DNA from: Candidatus Peribacteria bacterium
GTDB lineage: Bacteria > Patescibacteria > JAEDAM01 > Absconditabacterales > Absconditicoccaceae
Assembly: GCA_031280545.1 (NCBI GenBank)
Contig: JAITGP010000041.1
Location: forward strand, 1-64,000
DNA: 64,000 bases
Direction: 5' to 3'
Shown here: in pieces, positions 9,073 to 18,718 of the stretch
Layout of the letters: every line of letters begins with the position of its first letter
How positions within the stretch are numbered: the stretch's first letter is position 1
Position numbers and translations under genes: made by a program
The notes under the pieces: generated by a model
The model's database searches: none
Told to the model about the DNA's origin: nothing
Seen by the model: the letters and a program-made list of their open reading frames with translations, nothing else

Positions 9073-9798
9073 ATGATGAGTGATATTGCTATGCAATCTC
9101 AATGACCTATAAAAGTATGTGTATATATTGATGGATTTAATGTATTGCATGCTATCAAGCAACAGTATGGTAAAAAATATTATCGATTAGATTATGGTGC
9201 TTTAGCACAAAATTTACTCTGACATAATGAGAAACTAGTACAAGTATATTATTTTACAGCATATTTTACATCCGATACACAGGGAGTGTATCATCATAAA
9301 AATTATATCAATGCGTTGCATATAGTAGGTGTACAAACTATTCTAGGAAAATTTCAGAAAATCAATAGAAGTTTTTCAAAAAGACGAACAAAAACCGTAT
9401 CTATCATTTGGAAAAATATTATAAAGCTGTTCCCCTATCAGGTACAACAGTATTTTTTGCCTTATTCTTTATGCTATAAGACCTATGAAGAGAAAAGAAC
9501 TGATGTAAATATTGCGACACGAATACTAATGGATGGAGTAAATAATTTGTATGATAAGGCTATTATTATTACGGGAGATAGTGATATTACCCCAGCGATT
9601 GAAGCAATCAAAAAGAGAGATGCGAGTAAATATTTTGTTTGTGTTTCCCCTAAACAGTGAAAAGGAATGACCATTGCTAATGCTTGTCACGAAAGTAGAT
9701 ATTTAACGGAAGAAATGTTGGAGAATGCACAGCTGCCTAGTTCTGTTATTTCTAGGTCATGAAAACATAGCTACTCTAAACCTGTAGAGTGGGAATAA
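9073..9798 (+). CDS. NYN domain protein (PIN-like putative ribonuclease)
   Basis: The 241-residue protein belongs to the NYN/LabA-DUF88 family of PIN-fold nucleases. The first conserved acidic motif is VYIDGFNVLHA near residue 16. Further motifs are EEKRTDVNIATRILMDGV around residue 140 and IITGDSDITPAIEAIKKR around residue 160, which supply the Asp residues that bind metal in this fold. TGA codons in LLGHNEK (9221), KQGKGM (9658) and RSGKHS (9760) are read as glycine. ATG at 9073 or 9076 is the likely start; no strong ribosome binding site is seen. The gene lies inside the REP/RAYT region, so it may have moved with it. Similar NYN proteins are common in CPR genomes; the RNA substrate is unknown. 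Confidence 0.85.
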
Positions 9799-9874
9799 TC
9801 TTTCTTGGAGTGCTAGAGCGAGTGTGTGTGGGAAAAAGTTGAAAAAGATATTGCAATTTGAAATATTTGTGTGG

Positions 9875-10132
9875 GGATGCCCTGATGGGGTGTCCGAATG
9901 TGGATTCAAAATTATTGTGTGATGTGTTGGTATGGTAATATTTGTGTGGGGACGCCCTGATGGGGCGTCCGAATGTGAATCCAAAATGGTGGATTCGGAT
10001 GTGTGGTTATTTTGTTGTTCGGATTTTTGTTGTTTGGACCCTGCAGTACTGCGGGATCCCCACGGTGTGGTGTTGGATGTGGTGTTGGATGGTATGGTAA
10101 TATTTATGTGGGGACGCCCTGATGGGGCGTCC
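9875..10132. repeat. REP-like hairpin array, part 2
   Basis: GGACGCCC/GGGCGTCC-type hairpins occur at 9875-9895 (with compensated changes, GGATGCCC/GGGTGTCC), 9950-9970 and 10112-10132. The CCTGCAGTACTGCGGG variant is near 10040-10054. Each is followed by GAATGTG and an AATCCAAAAT-like tail, as in part 1. The compensated stem changes argue that the structure is what is conserved. Confidence 0.85.
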
Positions 10133-10200
10133 GAATGTGAATTCAAAATAGTGGATTGTATGGTGGATTGTGTGTTGGATTGTGCGGTAATGTTTGTATA

Positions 10201-10881
10201 TTATATTTCTTCCCAAAATTTACCTTCATTTCGTTTTCTGGGATTTTGTTGAATATAAAATTTAATGTTATTGTATTCCTTTTCATTACGGACGATATGA
10301 TCATGATAACGAGATTGCCACCCAAAATTAATTGGGTGATTTTGTGCGTATTTGGTAACGTTTCCTTTGAAGGTGTTGACGATAATTCACAAGGAAGGTC
10401 ATTTATATATGTCGTTGTGATTTGTTTCATTATTTGGATGTGTGGTTATTATTTTTCATCAATTTTGATGGTGTATTATTTTTCATCAATTCGGACGTGC
10501 CAATAGCACGTCCTTACGTGGTGTGTTGGATTGTATGGTAATGTTTGTGTAGGGACGCCCTGATGGGGCGTCCGAATGCGAATTCAAAATTAATGCGTCT
10601 GAATGAGTATCGTATTTTGCCAACCATTCATCCATTCCCAATAATATATGTACGTGATTTGGCATCACGATCCATTCATGAACCTTTACCGTTTTCCTTT
10701 CATTCAGATTTTTTATTTCTTGTGCACAATATTTTCCCAGATCGTTCAATACCATTTCCTTATTTTTGATTTCACCAAAAAAATGTTCTCTGTTTCTGGT
10801 ACAAATGGTTATAAAATATATTCCTTCACTAGTGTAATCATATCGTGATGCACGAGGTGAGCTACGGCGAGGCAATTCCAT
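10201..10881 (-). CDS. REP-associated tyrosine transposase (RAYT, Y1_Tnp family) with in-frame REP insert
   Basis: The 226-residue protein starts like other RAYTs (RRSSPRASRYDYTSEGIYFITI). It has the HUH-type motif in MPNHVHILL near residue 76 and ends with the conserved block FGWQSRYHDHIVRNEKEYNN and FYIQQNPRKR. RAYTs nick and mobilise or maintain REP hairpins. Between the two conserved blocks, residues about 85-150 are encoded by REP DNA itself (units at 10493-10513 and 10553-10573). The frame stays open there only because two pairs of adjacent TGA codons (10483-10488 and near 10456), and further TGAs, are read as glycine. The insert probably sits in a surface loop or the gene is already inactive. 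It is surrounded by the array it presumably spread. Confidence 0.85.
10493..10573. repeat. REP-like pair inside the RAYT gene
   Basis: A GGACGTGC/GCACGTCC hairpin (10493-10513) and a GGACGCCC/GGGCGTCC hairpin (10553-10573) are separated by the usual TGTTGGATTGTATGGTAATG-like spacer. The pair is identical in layout to 8684-8803 and lies within coding sequence. Confidence 0.85.
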
Positions 10882-10947
10882 GAAAAAAGAAAAGAGGATA
10901 AAAGATTAACTATGGTCCCGTGTATGACATCCCTTGGATAAGAGAAA

Positions 10948-11208
10948 TTAAGCATAAGCAGATTCTTTATTCTCAAACAAAGTATACTGAAGACGGAATT
11001 TTTTGATTACTGCCTGTGGATAATTTCCGTCATCTTTTTTATGTAAGTCCAAGGGTTCTTGGGGAAAAATGATTTTCATATAAGCTATAATAGCAAATAA
11101 ATCTGTGGAAAAGCATAACGGTTTATTTTTGAGTTGCAAGAGAATGTTTTTTTTTCTTAGAAATCTCTTGTAATTTGTTCGGAAAAGATTATTTTTTCTA
11201 TGAAGCAC
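10948..11208 (-). CDS. Small hypothetical protein, doubtful
   Basis: An open frame of 86 codons begins with GTG at 11208; an internal ATG at 11079 would give 43 residues. The later part (MKIIFPQEPLDLHKKDDGN and onwards) has a protein-like composition, but I recognise no family. It lies between RAYT and the MutS-like gene and is divergent from the latter. It could be a decayed fragment or chance. Confidence 0.25.
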   Translation of the reverse strand: MLHRKNNLFRTNYKRFLRKKNILLQLKNKPLCFSTDLFAIIAYMKIIFPQEPLDLHKKDDGNYPQAVIKKFRLQYTLFENKESAYA

Positions 11209-11240
11209 AAAAATAAAAATTTATTACAAACAAAAACACC

Positions 11241-11681
11241 ATGAAAACAAACTTTGACTGTTGGCTAGAACTCAAGCGTTTAGTAGAAAATAAAGAAAAG
11301 ATTCTGCTTTTTTATTCGGGAGTTTTTTATAAAACCTTTGAATGAGATGCAGAATTTTTGTCTGCTCTTTTTTGATTCCAAGTTGTAAAAAAGGGTGGAT
11401 ATGAAGTAATTGGATTTCCTGTTAGCGGAGAGGATAAATATCTTCACGAGCTCAGACAAGCAGGATATTCTTATCAACTCCTCAAAAATACCGAGAATGA
11501 ACTTATCTTGATCGATGAATTTGAGGGAGATATTCCTTTGAGGTATGATAGAGAAAAAGTAGTTTTTCGGCAAGAAAAACCCAAAAAAGCTGATCCTTCT
11601 CCTCCAAATCAGTCGGAATTTAAGGCGTTCCTGCAGGATTTATGAGTTTTGGTGCAAACCTATATAGAGGAGAAAAACTAA
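11241..11681 (+). CDS. MutS domain I-like protein, DGR accessory
   Basis: This 146-residue protein looks like an isolated MutS domain I, the mismatch-reading domain. ILLFYSGVFYKTFEGDAEFL at residues 21-40 corresponds to the MutS LLFYRMGDFYELF region, and YEVIGFPVSGEDKYL with LRQAGYSYQLL corresponds to the following GVPYHA and VKKGYKVAICEQ section. The Phe-X-Glu pair that MutS uses to wedge mismatches appears here as Phe29-Tyr30-Lys31, so the Glu is replaced. No ATPase, clamp or core domains are present. TGA codons in FEGDA, LFGFQ and DLGVL are read as glycine. It directly precedes the TR, Avd and RT genes on the same strand. As I recall, MutS-like accessory genes have been described in some DGRs. 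A role in handling template/target mismatches is inference. Confidence 0.8.
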
Positions 11682-11832
11682 TCTTTTGGGCGAGAGTCTA
11701 CTATTGCTACGGCAGGGTAGAGCGTGTCCATTCAAAGAGAGTTCAGTGATTCACTGTCCCGCTGTACAGCAGGATAGTAGTAAAAGATGTATATACAGGG
11801 ATGTATCTGCACAAATCAAGTAATCACTTTCA

Positions 11833-12018
11833 CCTTAGCCGGTAACCGTAATCGTACGTCTGGTGGTCTGAACAATCAGGGAGCCAACGCCAACTACTGG
11901 GCATCTACACCTAATGGAACTAATGCCTACAACCTGAACTTCAATTCGACCAATCTCAACCCGCAGAACAACAACAATCGTGCGAACGGCTTCTCGGTAC
12001 GTTGTTTCCAGCACTCTC
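11833..12018 (+). ncRNA. DGR template repeat (TR) and its RNA
   Basis: This is the adenine-rich donor copy of the VR at 8161-8346. Its reading frame would give many Asn codons (AAC/AAT) at the sites that vary in VR. It lies between the MutS-like gene and avd, about 120 bases upstream of avd, the usual TR place in DGR cassettes. Mutating AAY codons at A cannot create TAA, TAG or TGA, so the template is built to diversify without stops. A hairpin with stem CAGTGA/TCACTG at 11744-11756 and a 10-base palindrome GCTGTACAGC at 11761-11770 precede it. The TR RNA ends are not visible. Confidence 0.95.
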
Positions 12019-12023
12019 AATTT

Positions 12024-12078
12024 AGAGGAAAGGTAAAAGTCCAAAAGCTAAAGATTTGTGAGCTGAATCCTTTCCTCT
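12024..12078 (+). other. 10-bp stem-loop immediately 3' of TR
   Basis: AGAGGAAAGG (12024-12033) pairs perfectly with CCTTTCCTCT (12069-12078) across a 35-base loop. In the studied Bordetella DGR, the RNA just 3' of TR is bound by RT-Avd and primes cDNA synthesis. This stem is a candidate for the equivalent element. Confidence 0.6.
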
Positions 12079-12100
12079 TTTATTTTTTCTTTTAAATCTT

Positions 12101-12454
12101 ATGACTACTTACGATCATTTACCTGTCTATAAAGCGAGTTATGATTTTTTAATTAAAATATTTGTGACGGTTAAAAATTTTTCTAAAGAATATAAGTATA
12201 CTATTGGCGAGCAGTTGCAAAAAGAAGCAGTAGGTCTGGTCTCTAGTATTTGTACTGCTAATCGTAAACTAGATAAAACTGAAATTCTGATTCTTTCCAA
12301 AGAAAAGGTAGAACTCCTTACGCTCTATTTGAGAATCTGTAGTGATATGAAACTTATCTCTCTCAAGAAACACGTAGAGCTTACGCTGATCCTTGAAGAT
12401 ATTTCAAAACAGCTTACTGATTGGAGTAATTGAAGGAAAAGATCTGCTTCTTAG
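12101..12454 (+). CDS. avd: Avd-like four-helix bundle protein (DGR accessory variability determinant)
   Basis: The 117-residue protein is helical throughout, beginning MTTYDHLPVYKASYDFLIKI and with YTIGEQLQKEAVGLVSSI in the second helix, the pattern of the four-helix bundle/S23-like family to which Avd belongs. Avd forms a barrel-like pentamer, binds the DGR reverse transcriptase and nucleic acid, and is needed for mutagenic cDNA synthesis. The TGA at 12431-12433 is read as glycine and adds a short basic tail (GRKRSAS). It lies between TR and RT with 27 bases to the RT start, the normal order in DGR operons. The leader is pyrimidine-rich. Confidence 0.88.
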
Positions 12455-12481
12455 TTTTTTATTTTTAGTTTCTTGGCTTTT

Positions 12482-13708
12482 ATGTCTTTGTTATATGATC
12501 TTTTCGACTCCTACTATGATGCGAGAACCAACAAGAGAAATACTATTAATCAGCTAGCTTTTGAGTTTGATTTAGAAAAAAATCTCTTACAGCTTCATCA
12601 GGACTTAGTTGATGATTGCTATACTATAGGGCCAAGTATCCACTTTATACAGTTTCATCCTGTTAAACGTGAAATTTTTGCAGGAAATTTCCGTGATAGA
12701 GTTATTCATCATTTGATTTATAATTATCTCAACCCGCTGTGTGAAAAGACTTTTATTTATGATAGTTATAGTTGCAGGGTAAAGAAGGGTACCATTCAGG
12801 GTATAAAAAGAATCCACAAATTTATTAGGAGTTGTAGTCAAAATTATACTATAGATTGTTATATTTTAAAATTGGACATTCAGGGATATTTTATGTCGAT
12901 CAATAAAGACATTCTTTATCACAAAATAGAGGATATGTTTACTGAGAGATCTGATGAATTTCATCATCCTGTGTCTCTGGAGCGATTTCTGCAGCTTATT
13001 CATAAAGTAATTTATCACGATCCCACCAAAGATTCCTTTTTTAAAGGAAATGAATGAGACTATGAAGGGTTGCCTCCTTCCAAAAGTCTTTTTTTTACCA
13101 AGCCAAATTGTGGTCTCCCTATAGGAAATCTTACCAGTCAGCTTTTTTCAAATATTTATCTTCATGATTTAGATGTCTATATTACAAAGGTGTTGGGACT
13201 TTCTTATTATGGGCGTTATGTAGATGATTTTGTGATTGTACATAGGGATAAAGCCTATTTACAGAAATTAGTTAATGAAATCTGAGGCTATCTACAAGAT
13301 CATCTTTCTTTAACCTTACATCCCAAAAAAGTATATCTGCAACATTATTCTAAAGGAGTGCTTTTTTTAGGACAAATGATAAAACCTTATAGAAGGTATA
13401 TTAGAAAAAGGACGTTTGGATATTTTTATACTAAGCTCAATGAACTCACTACTCAGCTTTCACAAATCGAGGATTCTCTTGACTTACAGCAGGTGCAAAA
13501 GCATTTCCTAGCTGTAATCAACTCCTATTTAGGATTTTTCAAGGGATGTAAAAGTTATCAGCAAAGAAAACAGATCATAGAAAAATACGTGCATCCTAGT
13601 TTTCGAGAGTATTTTTCTTGTAATGAATCCTATACAAAAATTACTCGCTTACATATTATGAATCAAAAATCGAATAACGGTAGTAGTAAATGAGTCAATT
13701 CTTGTTAG
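12482..13708 (+). CDS. DGR reverse transcriptase
   Basis: The 408-residue enzyme copies TR RNA into cDNA with errors at adenines. Reverse transcriptase motifs are in order. VKREIFAGNFRDRVIHHLI is near residue 65, KLDIQGYFMSIN (motif A) near 130, and LPIGNLTSQLFSNIYL near 212-227. The catalytic YVDDF is at 246-250, and VLFLGQMIKPY follows near 292. The GNLTSQ form of motif 4 is characteristic of DGR and related RTs, which lack the maturase and endonuclease domains of group II intron RTs. TGA at 13055, 13283 and 13691 are read as glycine. ATG at 12482 is preferred over a TTG nine bases earlier. It follows avd and ends the cassette; no clear terminator follows. Confidence 0.95.
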
Positions 13709-13778
13709 ATTTTTGCAAAATTTTCATTTTGGATTACAATAGATTGAAAAAGTTTTTTTTATTCTCATATGTAATAAA

Positions 13779-16700
13779 ATGAAAAAAGTACTTGTACCAG
13801 CCTTCCTTTCATTAGGGGTTTTGCTCCTAGGGATAGTGTACCTCTCTACTCCAGAGATAGAAGAGGTGAATTTTAATTCTCCTGAGCTCTGAGAAGAGCT
13901 CTTCGTGGAATTCCCTGCTGACGAATCAGCCGTGGATGAATCAACTGTGGATGAATCAACAGAAGTTGGAGTACCAACGGAGGTTGGTGGTCTCATAACA
14001 ATTGGGGACCCGACCGAGGAAGAAACTCCTACAGAAGTGGAAACACCCGCTGAACCTGAAACACCAGCAAAACCTGAGGTTCCTGCAAAAGTGGAAACAC
14101 CTGTAACGGTTGAAGAACCTCTGCCTACTGAAGCATCTTCAGTACCTGAATCAGTACCTGAATTAGTAGAACCTATAGAACTAGGAGACGCTGTTTCAAC
14201 TTTTTCTTTTGGTACGAATATGTCACGAAACTGGACAACTTCTGCTTCTAATAAACAAAAATGTATCGTAATTGGACGTACTGAACGAAATGGAAGTGCC
14301 TCCGTTAGAGATATCATCATTGATTGGGGAGAAGGAGCTGCACAGTCTTTGAGTGGGATAGGGGTGTATACTTCTGCAGGTGCACAGACGTACAATAAAG
14401 TTTGTCATACTTATGCTTCCGCTAAAGAATACGGAGTGCATATTACTACTCCTGATAGAGTAGCTTATCTGGATCTTAGCTCTCAAAATGTAAATGCTTT
14501 CGAGGCTGGGACTTGGGGGACTAATCTGATTTATCTTTCTTTAGATGATAATGATCTTTATTCTCTTGCTGGAGGAGCTTTTCGTGGACTAACAAAATTG
14601 GAAAAACTTTATCTCTCAAATAATGCTTTTTCTGCTCTGCCACCTGATCTTTTCCAAGGACTAACAATGCTGAAAGTTATCGAACTTTCTCGAAATAATT
14701 TGACAGCACTGCCTGATACTATTTTTAATGGTTTGACTGCGTTAGTAGATTTAGATTTATCTTATAATGCCCTTGGAGCCAATAGTATCTCTGCTGCTCT
14801 TCTCACTAATCTCAATAACTTGGAGATTGTAGCTCTGGCAGGGAATGGCTTGTCTGTTCTTCCTTCCGCTTTTGTTTCTGGACGTACTAAATTGACTGAT
14901 CTTTATTTCTATGAAAATAATTTGCTAGAGCTTCCTTCTTTGGCAGGGCTTACTAAACTTCGTGTGGTATCAGCTTTTGATACAGCTTTAGATACGTCTG
15001 GATATAACGCTTTCCTCAATACCTTTAAAACGATTCCTACAGCTACAGGTGCTTTATATGCTTCTCCAGCTTCTTATGGTGGGTGTGTAGCCAATGCTTC
15101 TCTAGGAATCGCAGGACATACTACTCTCACTACTGTTCCAAATATTTGGGTAGTAAATGATGCTGGATTAGAGAGCTGTGTTATCTCTGGAAGTCTTGCT
15201 TATAGTCCAGATACTACTGTTTGGACTAACAGCGGAGTAGTTGCCACTCTGACCTTAGATACCACAGGAACCGTAAGCTCAGCAGGTTGGACTCCATCTG
15301 GAGCAGGAACCATCTTTACAAAAACTTATATTTCCAATACTGGTGAAACGGTGAATTTTGTATCTCCCTCTGGGGCTACAGGTTCTGCTTCTGTAGTCAT
15401 TAGTAGTATTATTAATTCTGGCTCTCTCGGAGCTATAGTTTCTTATACTCCAGCTCAAAATGCAAGTGGAGATATTACGGTGACTGTCACGCTTAATACT
15501 ACAGGAGGAGTTGCTCCTATTCATTGGAGTGCTACAGGTGCTTATGCTTACACAAGAATCTATACGACAACAACCCTTCAGTCTGAGGAAACGTTTTCTG
15601 ATGTCGCTGGAAATACTATCGAAACACAGATAAATCTGACGATCGATAGGGATGCTCCAGTTGCCACAAATGTGTCTTATTCTCCACATACTGTGACCAA
15701 TAGTGGAGTGACTGTTACGTTGACGACCAATGAGGTAGTGGTTAAACCTTCTACACGATCATGACCAAGTACAGGAACCGTCTTTACAAAAGTCTATAAC
15801 ACGAATACGACAGGAATCGTTAGTTTCTTTGATCTCGTAGGAAATAGTGGAAGTACGGGAATCAATATTACTCGAATAGATACGAATGTTGTGACAGGAA
15901 GTGTAAGTTATTCTGTTCCTACTCCGACAAATGGTGATGTATTGGCTACGGTTTCATTTGTAAAGACAGGAGTAGTGGTGACTTCTACTGGAGGTACCAG
16001 TCATCTCTTTACGGGAGATGGAACTTGGACCTTTACTTTTCAGGATCCAGCAGGAAATACGGGAAGTGCTATAGCTACTGTAAGCGGAATCGATAAAATA
16101 GCTCCTACAGCTACCGTAATAAACTACTCAACAACGAATCCCACCAATGGAAGCGTGACTGTCACGTTAACTACAAGTGAAAATGTTTCACCGATAGCAG
16201 GATGGACAGGAAACACAGGAACAAGTTTTACAAAAGTATATGATACGAATGCAGTTGAAACAATCTTCTTTTATGACCTCGTAGGAAATCAAGGATATAC
16301 AGGAATTAGTATTCAGAATATAACAAACGATAAACCGATTGGATTAGTTTCCTATAGTCCTAATAGTGCCACGAGTGGAAATGTGACTGCAATCATTCAA
16401 GTGAATAAAGCATTAGCATCTACGCCAACAGGACGAAATGCTACAGGCACCAATGCTTACTATAAAACGTATGCAAGTAATACGGGTGAAACACTACTCT
16501 TAACTGATACAGCAGGAAATACGGGAAATGTGGATGTGACTATTGCACGAATAGATACCACAAATCCTACAGCCATTACGGTAAGTTATGATCCGAATTC
16601 AGCAACTAATGGAAATGTGACGGCAACTTTGACTATCTCTGAGCCGATAGATACCCCAATCGGATGGGCGAAAACAGATGCTACTACCTATACAAAAATC

Positions 16701-17978
16701 TTCTTTGAAAATACAGGGTATACACAGACATTCTATGACCTCGTGGGAAATGAAGGTTCTACGGGAATTGTTATTGATCGGATTAGCACTTCTGCAATTA
16801 CGGGAGAAATTAGCTATTCTACGACTGGAGCTACTAGTGGTAATGTTATTGCTACACTGACTACTTCCGAAACGGTAAATCCTATTGTAGGATGGGATGG
16901 AACGACAGGTACTACCTTTACTAAAACATTTATCTCTAACGCTAATGGTCATGTAGTTTTCCAAAATGCTCTTGGTACACAAGGATCTGCGACTTATGAT
17001 ATTGATTGGATTGATACGACTGCACCAAGTGCTTCTGTATTCTATACCCCTTCTGCAAATCCACAATGACCAGTTCTTGTGACTATCACTTTGAGCGAGA
17101 CGGGAAATATTCCATGATGGACAGATACTGGAGATCAGAAAACTTTCACAAAAAGCTATGCTTCTAATACGACAGAGACGATTACTTTTTATGACTCCCT
17201 TGGAAATGCAGGTAGCATCCAAGTACAAGTTTCTGGAATTACTCAGCCTTCCTCTGGTGGAGGTGGAGGAGGAAGCTCTGCTTCCAGGGACGTTTGTCCA
17301 AAGGGAGACTATACCGCTAGTTATTATGATGGAGAATGTGGAATTTCTCCCGACCAGAAAGAAGAAATCAAAAACGAGATATTATGAGAACTAGGACTTA
17401 CTGATTCTGACCAGTCAGGTTCTACTACTGGAGAATCAGAGCATAATGAATCTGATCTTACCTCTGATAAGGAAATGCTTCTTTCTTATGAACGAGCTAA
17501 AGAATACGGTATCACTACTGCACCAACCTATGAATCTGCAAGACTCTCTGATACTATTATTAGAGGAGAAATGGCAAAAATGATCTCAACCTATGCAATA
17601 AAACTTCTCAATAAAACCCCAGATAAGGAAAAACGAGAATGTATCCAATTCCAAGATCTTGCTCAAGCGGGTGGTGATCTTCAACCCTATGTCATTCAAT
17701 CTTGCCAACTTGGTCTGATGGGAATGAACGGTGATGGTATTGGTGTTCAAGAAAACTTTTTCCCTACTAGGACGATCACGAGAGCGGAAGTAGGTACCCT
17801 ATTATCTAGGCTCCTTCGAGGAACAAAATATGCTACTCAGCAAGGAGATGAAACCTATTATGGTAGACATCTACAGGCACTCAAAAAAGCCGGTATTATG
17901 AACTTTATTTCTGATCCTGATATGCTAGAGCTCAGAGGAAATGTCTTCTTGATGCTTTGGAGGATGATTGTGGACTAA
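13779..17978 (+). CDS. Giant surface protein: LRR, Ig-like repeats, SLH-like C terminus
   Basis: The 1399-residue protein opens with a signal/anchor segment (MKKVLVPAFLSLGVLLLGIV) and a Pro/Glu/Val/Thr-rich spacer (residues 45-140) built of short repeats. A leucine-rich repeat domain follows from about 225 to 405, with words such as LTKLEKLYLSNNAFSALP. Six or more bacterial Ig-like repeats cover about 470-1155, recognisable by the recurring GxVTVTLTTxE and TFTKVYxxN patterns. A Gly/Ser linker (GGGGGGSS) leads to a C-terminal SLH-like region at 1233-1399 (EYGITTAPTYESARLSD, RAEVGTLLSRLL, ALKKAGIM) that probably anchors it to the cell wall. Frequent TGA codons in the Ig region are read as glycine. 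It probably mediates attachment to other cells. It follows the DGR on the same strand but has no VR. Confidence 0.85.
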
Positions 17979-18014
17979 TCTTTGTTCTCGCCATAGAAAC
18001 CCTCAAATAAATTG

Positions 18015-18046
18015 AAAAATCTCAACCCATTGGGTTGAGATTTTTG
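18015..18046. terminator. Bidirectional terminator between convergent genes
   Basis: A 14-bp perfect stem (AAAAATCTCAACCC with its complement) and a 3-base loop lie between the surface protein gene and rplD. Confidence 0.9.
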
Positions 18047-18063
18047 TTTGTGCAATGTATATA

Positions 18064-18690
18064 TTATGCAACATTTAAAGCGTTTAATGCGTCTTCCAAG
18101 AAAACGACTTTTTCTGCGTTGAGCAAATCCTTTGGATTGAGGTAGTCAAGCAAAAGGTATTTTACTTTCTGGATATTTCTGAAAGATTTTTCAATTCCTT
18201 CATTTTTTTCTTTCATCACGAGGAGGGTTTTCTTTCCAGAGAGTTCTAAAGCAGATAAGATTGCTAGTGCGTCCTTGGTTTTGGGAGCCAATGAAGTCAA
18301 AGCGAGTCCAGCTAAAGCATTTTCCTGAGCTTTCAAAGTGATGATACCATTGAGAGCTAGCTTTCTAGCTTTTTTAGTCATGGTCTTGGAATAATTTTCT
18401 ACACCTCTTGGTCCGAAAGCGATTCCTCCATGTCTACGAAGTGGTGAATTTTTATCTCCCACACGACCGCTTCCTGTTCCTTTCTGTTTGTAGAGTTTGC
18501 GTCCAGAACCTGCTACTTCACCTCTAGTTTTGGTAGAAGCGATAGGAGTACGAGCGTTTGCCATCTGGAGCAAATAGAACTCTTGGATTAGAGTTTTATT
18601 CACTTTTTCATCAGAGAAAAGCTCGGTGTTGAGTTCCACCTTGGACACTGCTTTTCCTTTTGTATCATAGACATCAACAGTATAAGTCAT
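18064..18690 (-). CDS. rplD: 50S ribosomal protein L4
   Basis: The 208-residue protein is uL4, which lines the exit tunnel of the large subunit. The conserved stretch ARTPIASTKTRGEVAGSGRK continues into KQKGTGSGRVGDKNSPLRRHGG, and FGPRGVENYSKTMTKK follows near residue 80. The start is taken at MTYTVDVYDTKGK (ATG at 18690), because residues further upstream would overlap rplC and are not L4-like. It follows rplC by 28 bases and ends at a TAA before the terminator. No in-frame TGA is used, as in the other highly expressed genes here. Confidence 0.95.
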   Translation of the reverse strand: MTYTVDVYDTKGKAVSKVELNTELFSDEKVNKTLIQEFYLLQMANARTPIASTKTRGEVAGSGRKLYKQKGTGSGRVGDKNSPLRRHGGIAFGPRGVENYSKTMTKKARKLALNGIITLKAQENALAGLALTSLAPKTKDALAILSALELSGKKTLLVMKEKNEGIEKSFRNIQKVKYLLLDYLNPKDLLNAEKVVFLEDALNALNVA

Positions 18691-18718
18691 TTTACACGGG
18701 TAGTTAAGGTAATTAAAA

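Noticed and set aside
8503..10573. CRISPR array
   Set aside because: Hairpins recur, but unit lengths and spacings are irregular, spacers are related to each other and there are no cas genes. A RAYT gene explains them better.
11787..12095. Protein-coding gene across the template repeat
   Set aside because: The frame is open because TR is a copy of coding VR. It has no signal peptide or FISUMP start and its place is that of a DGR template RNA.
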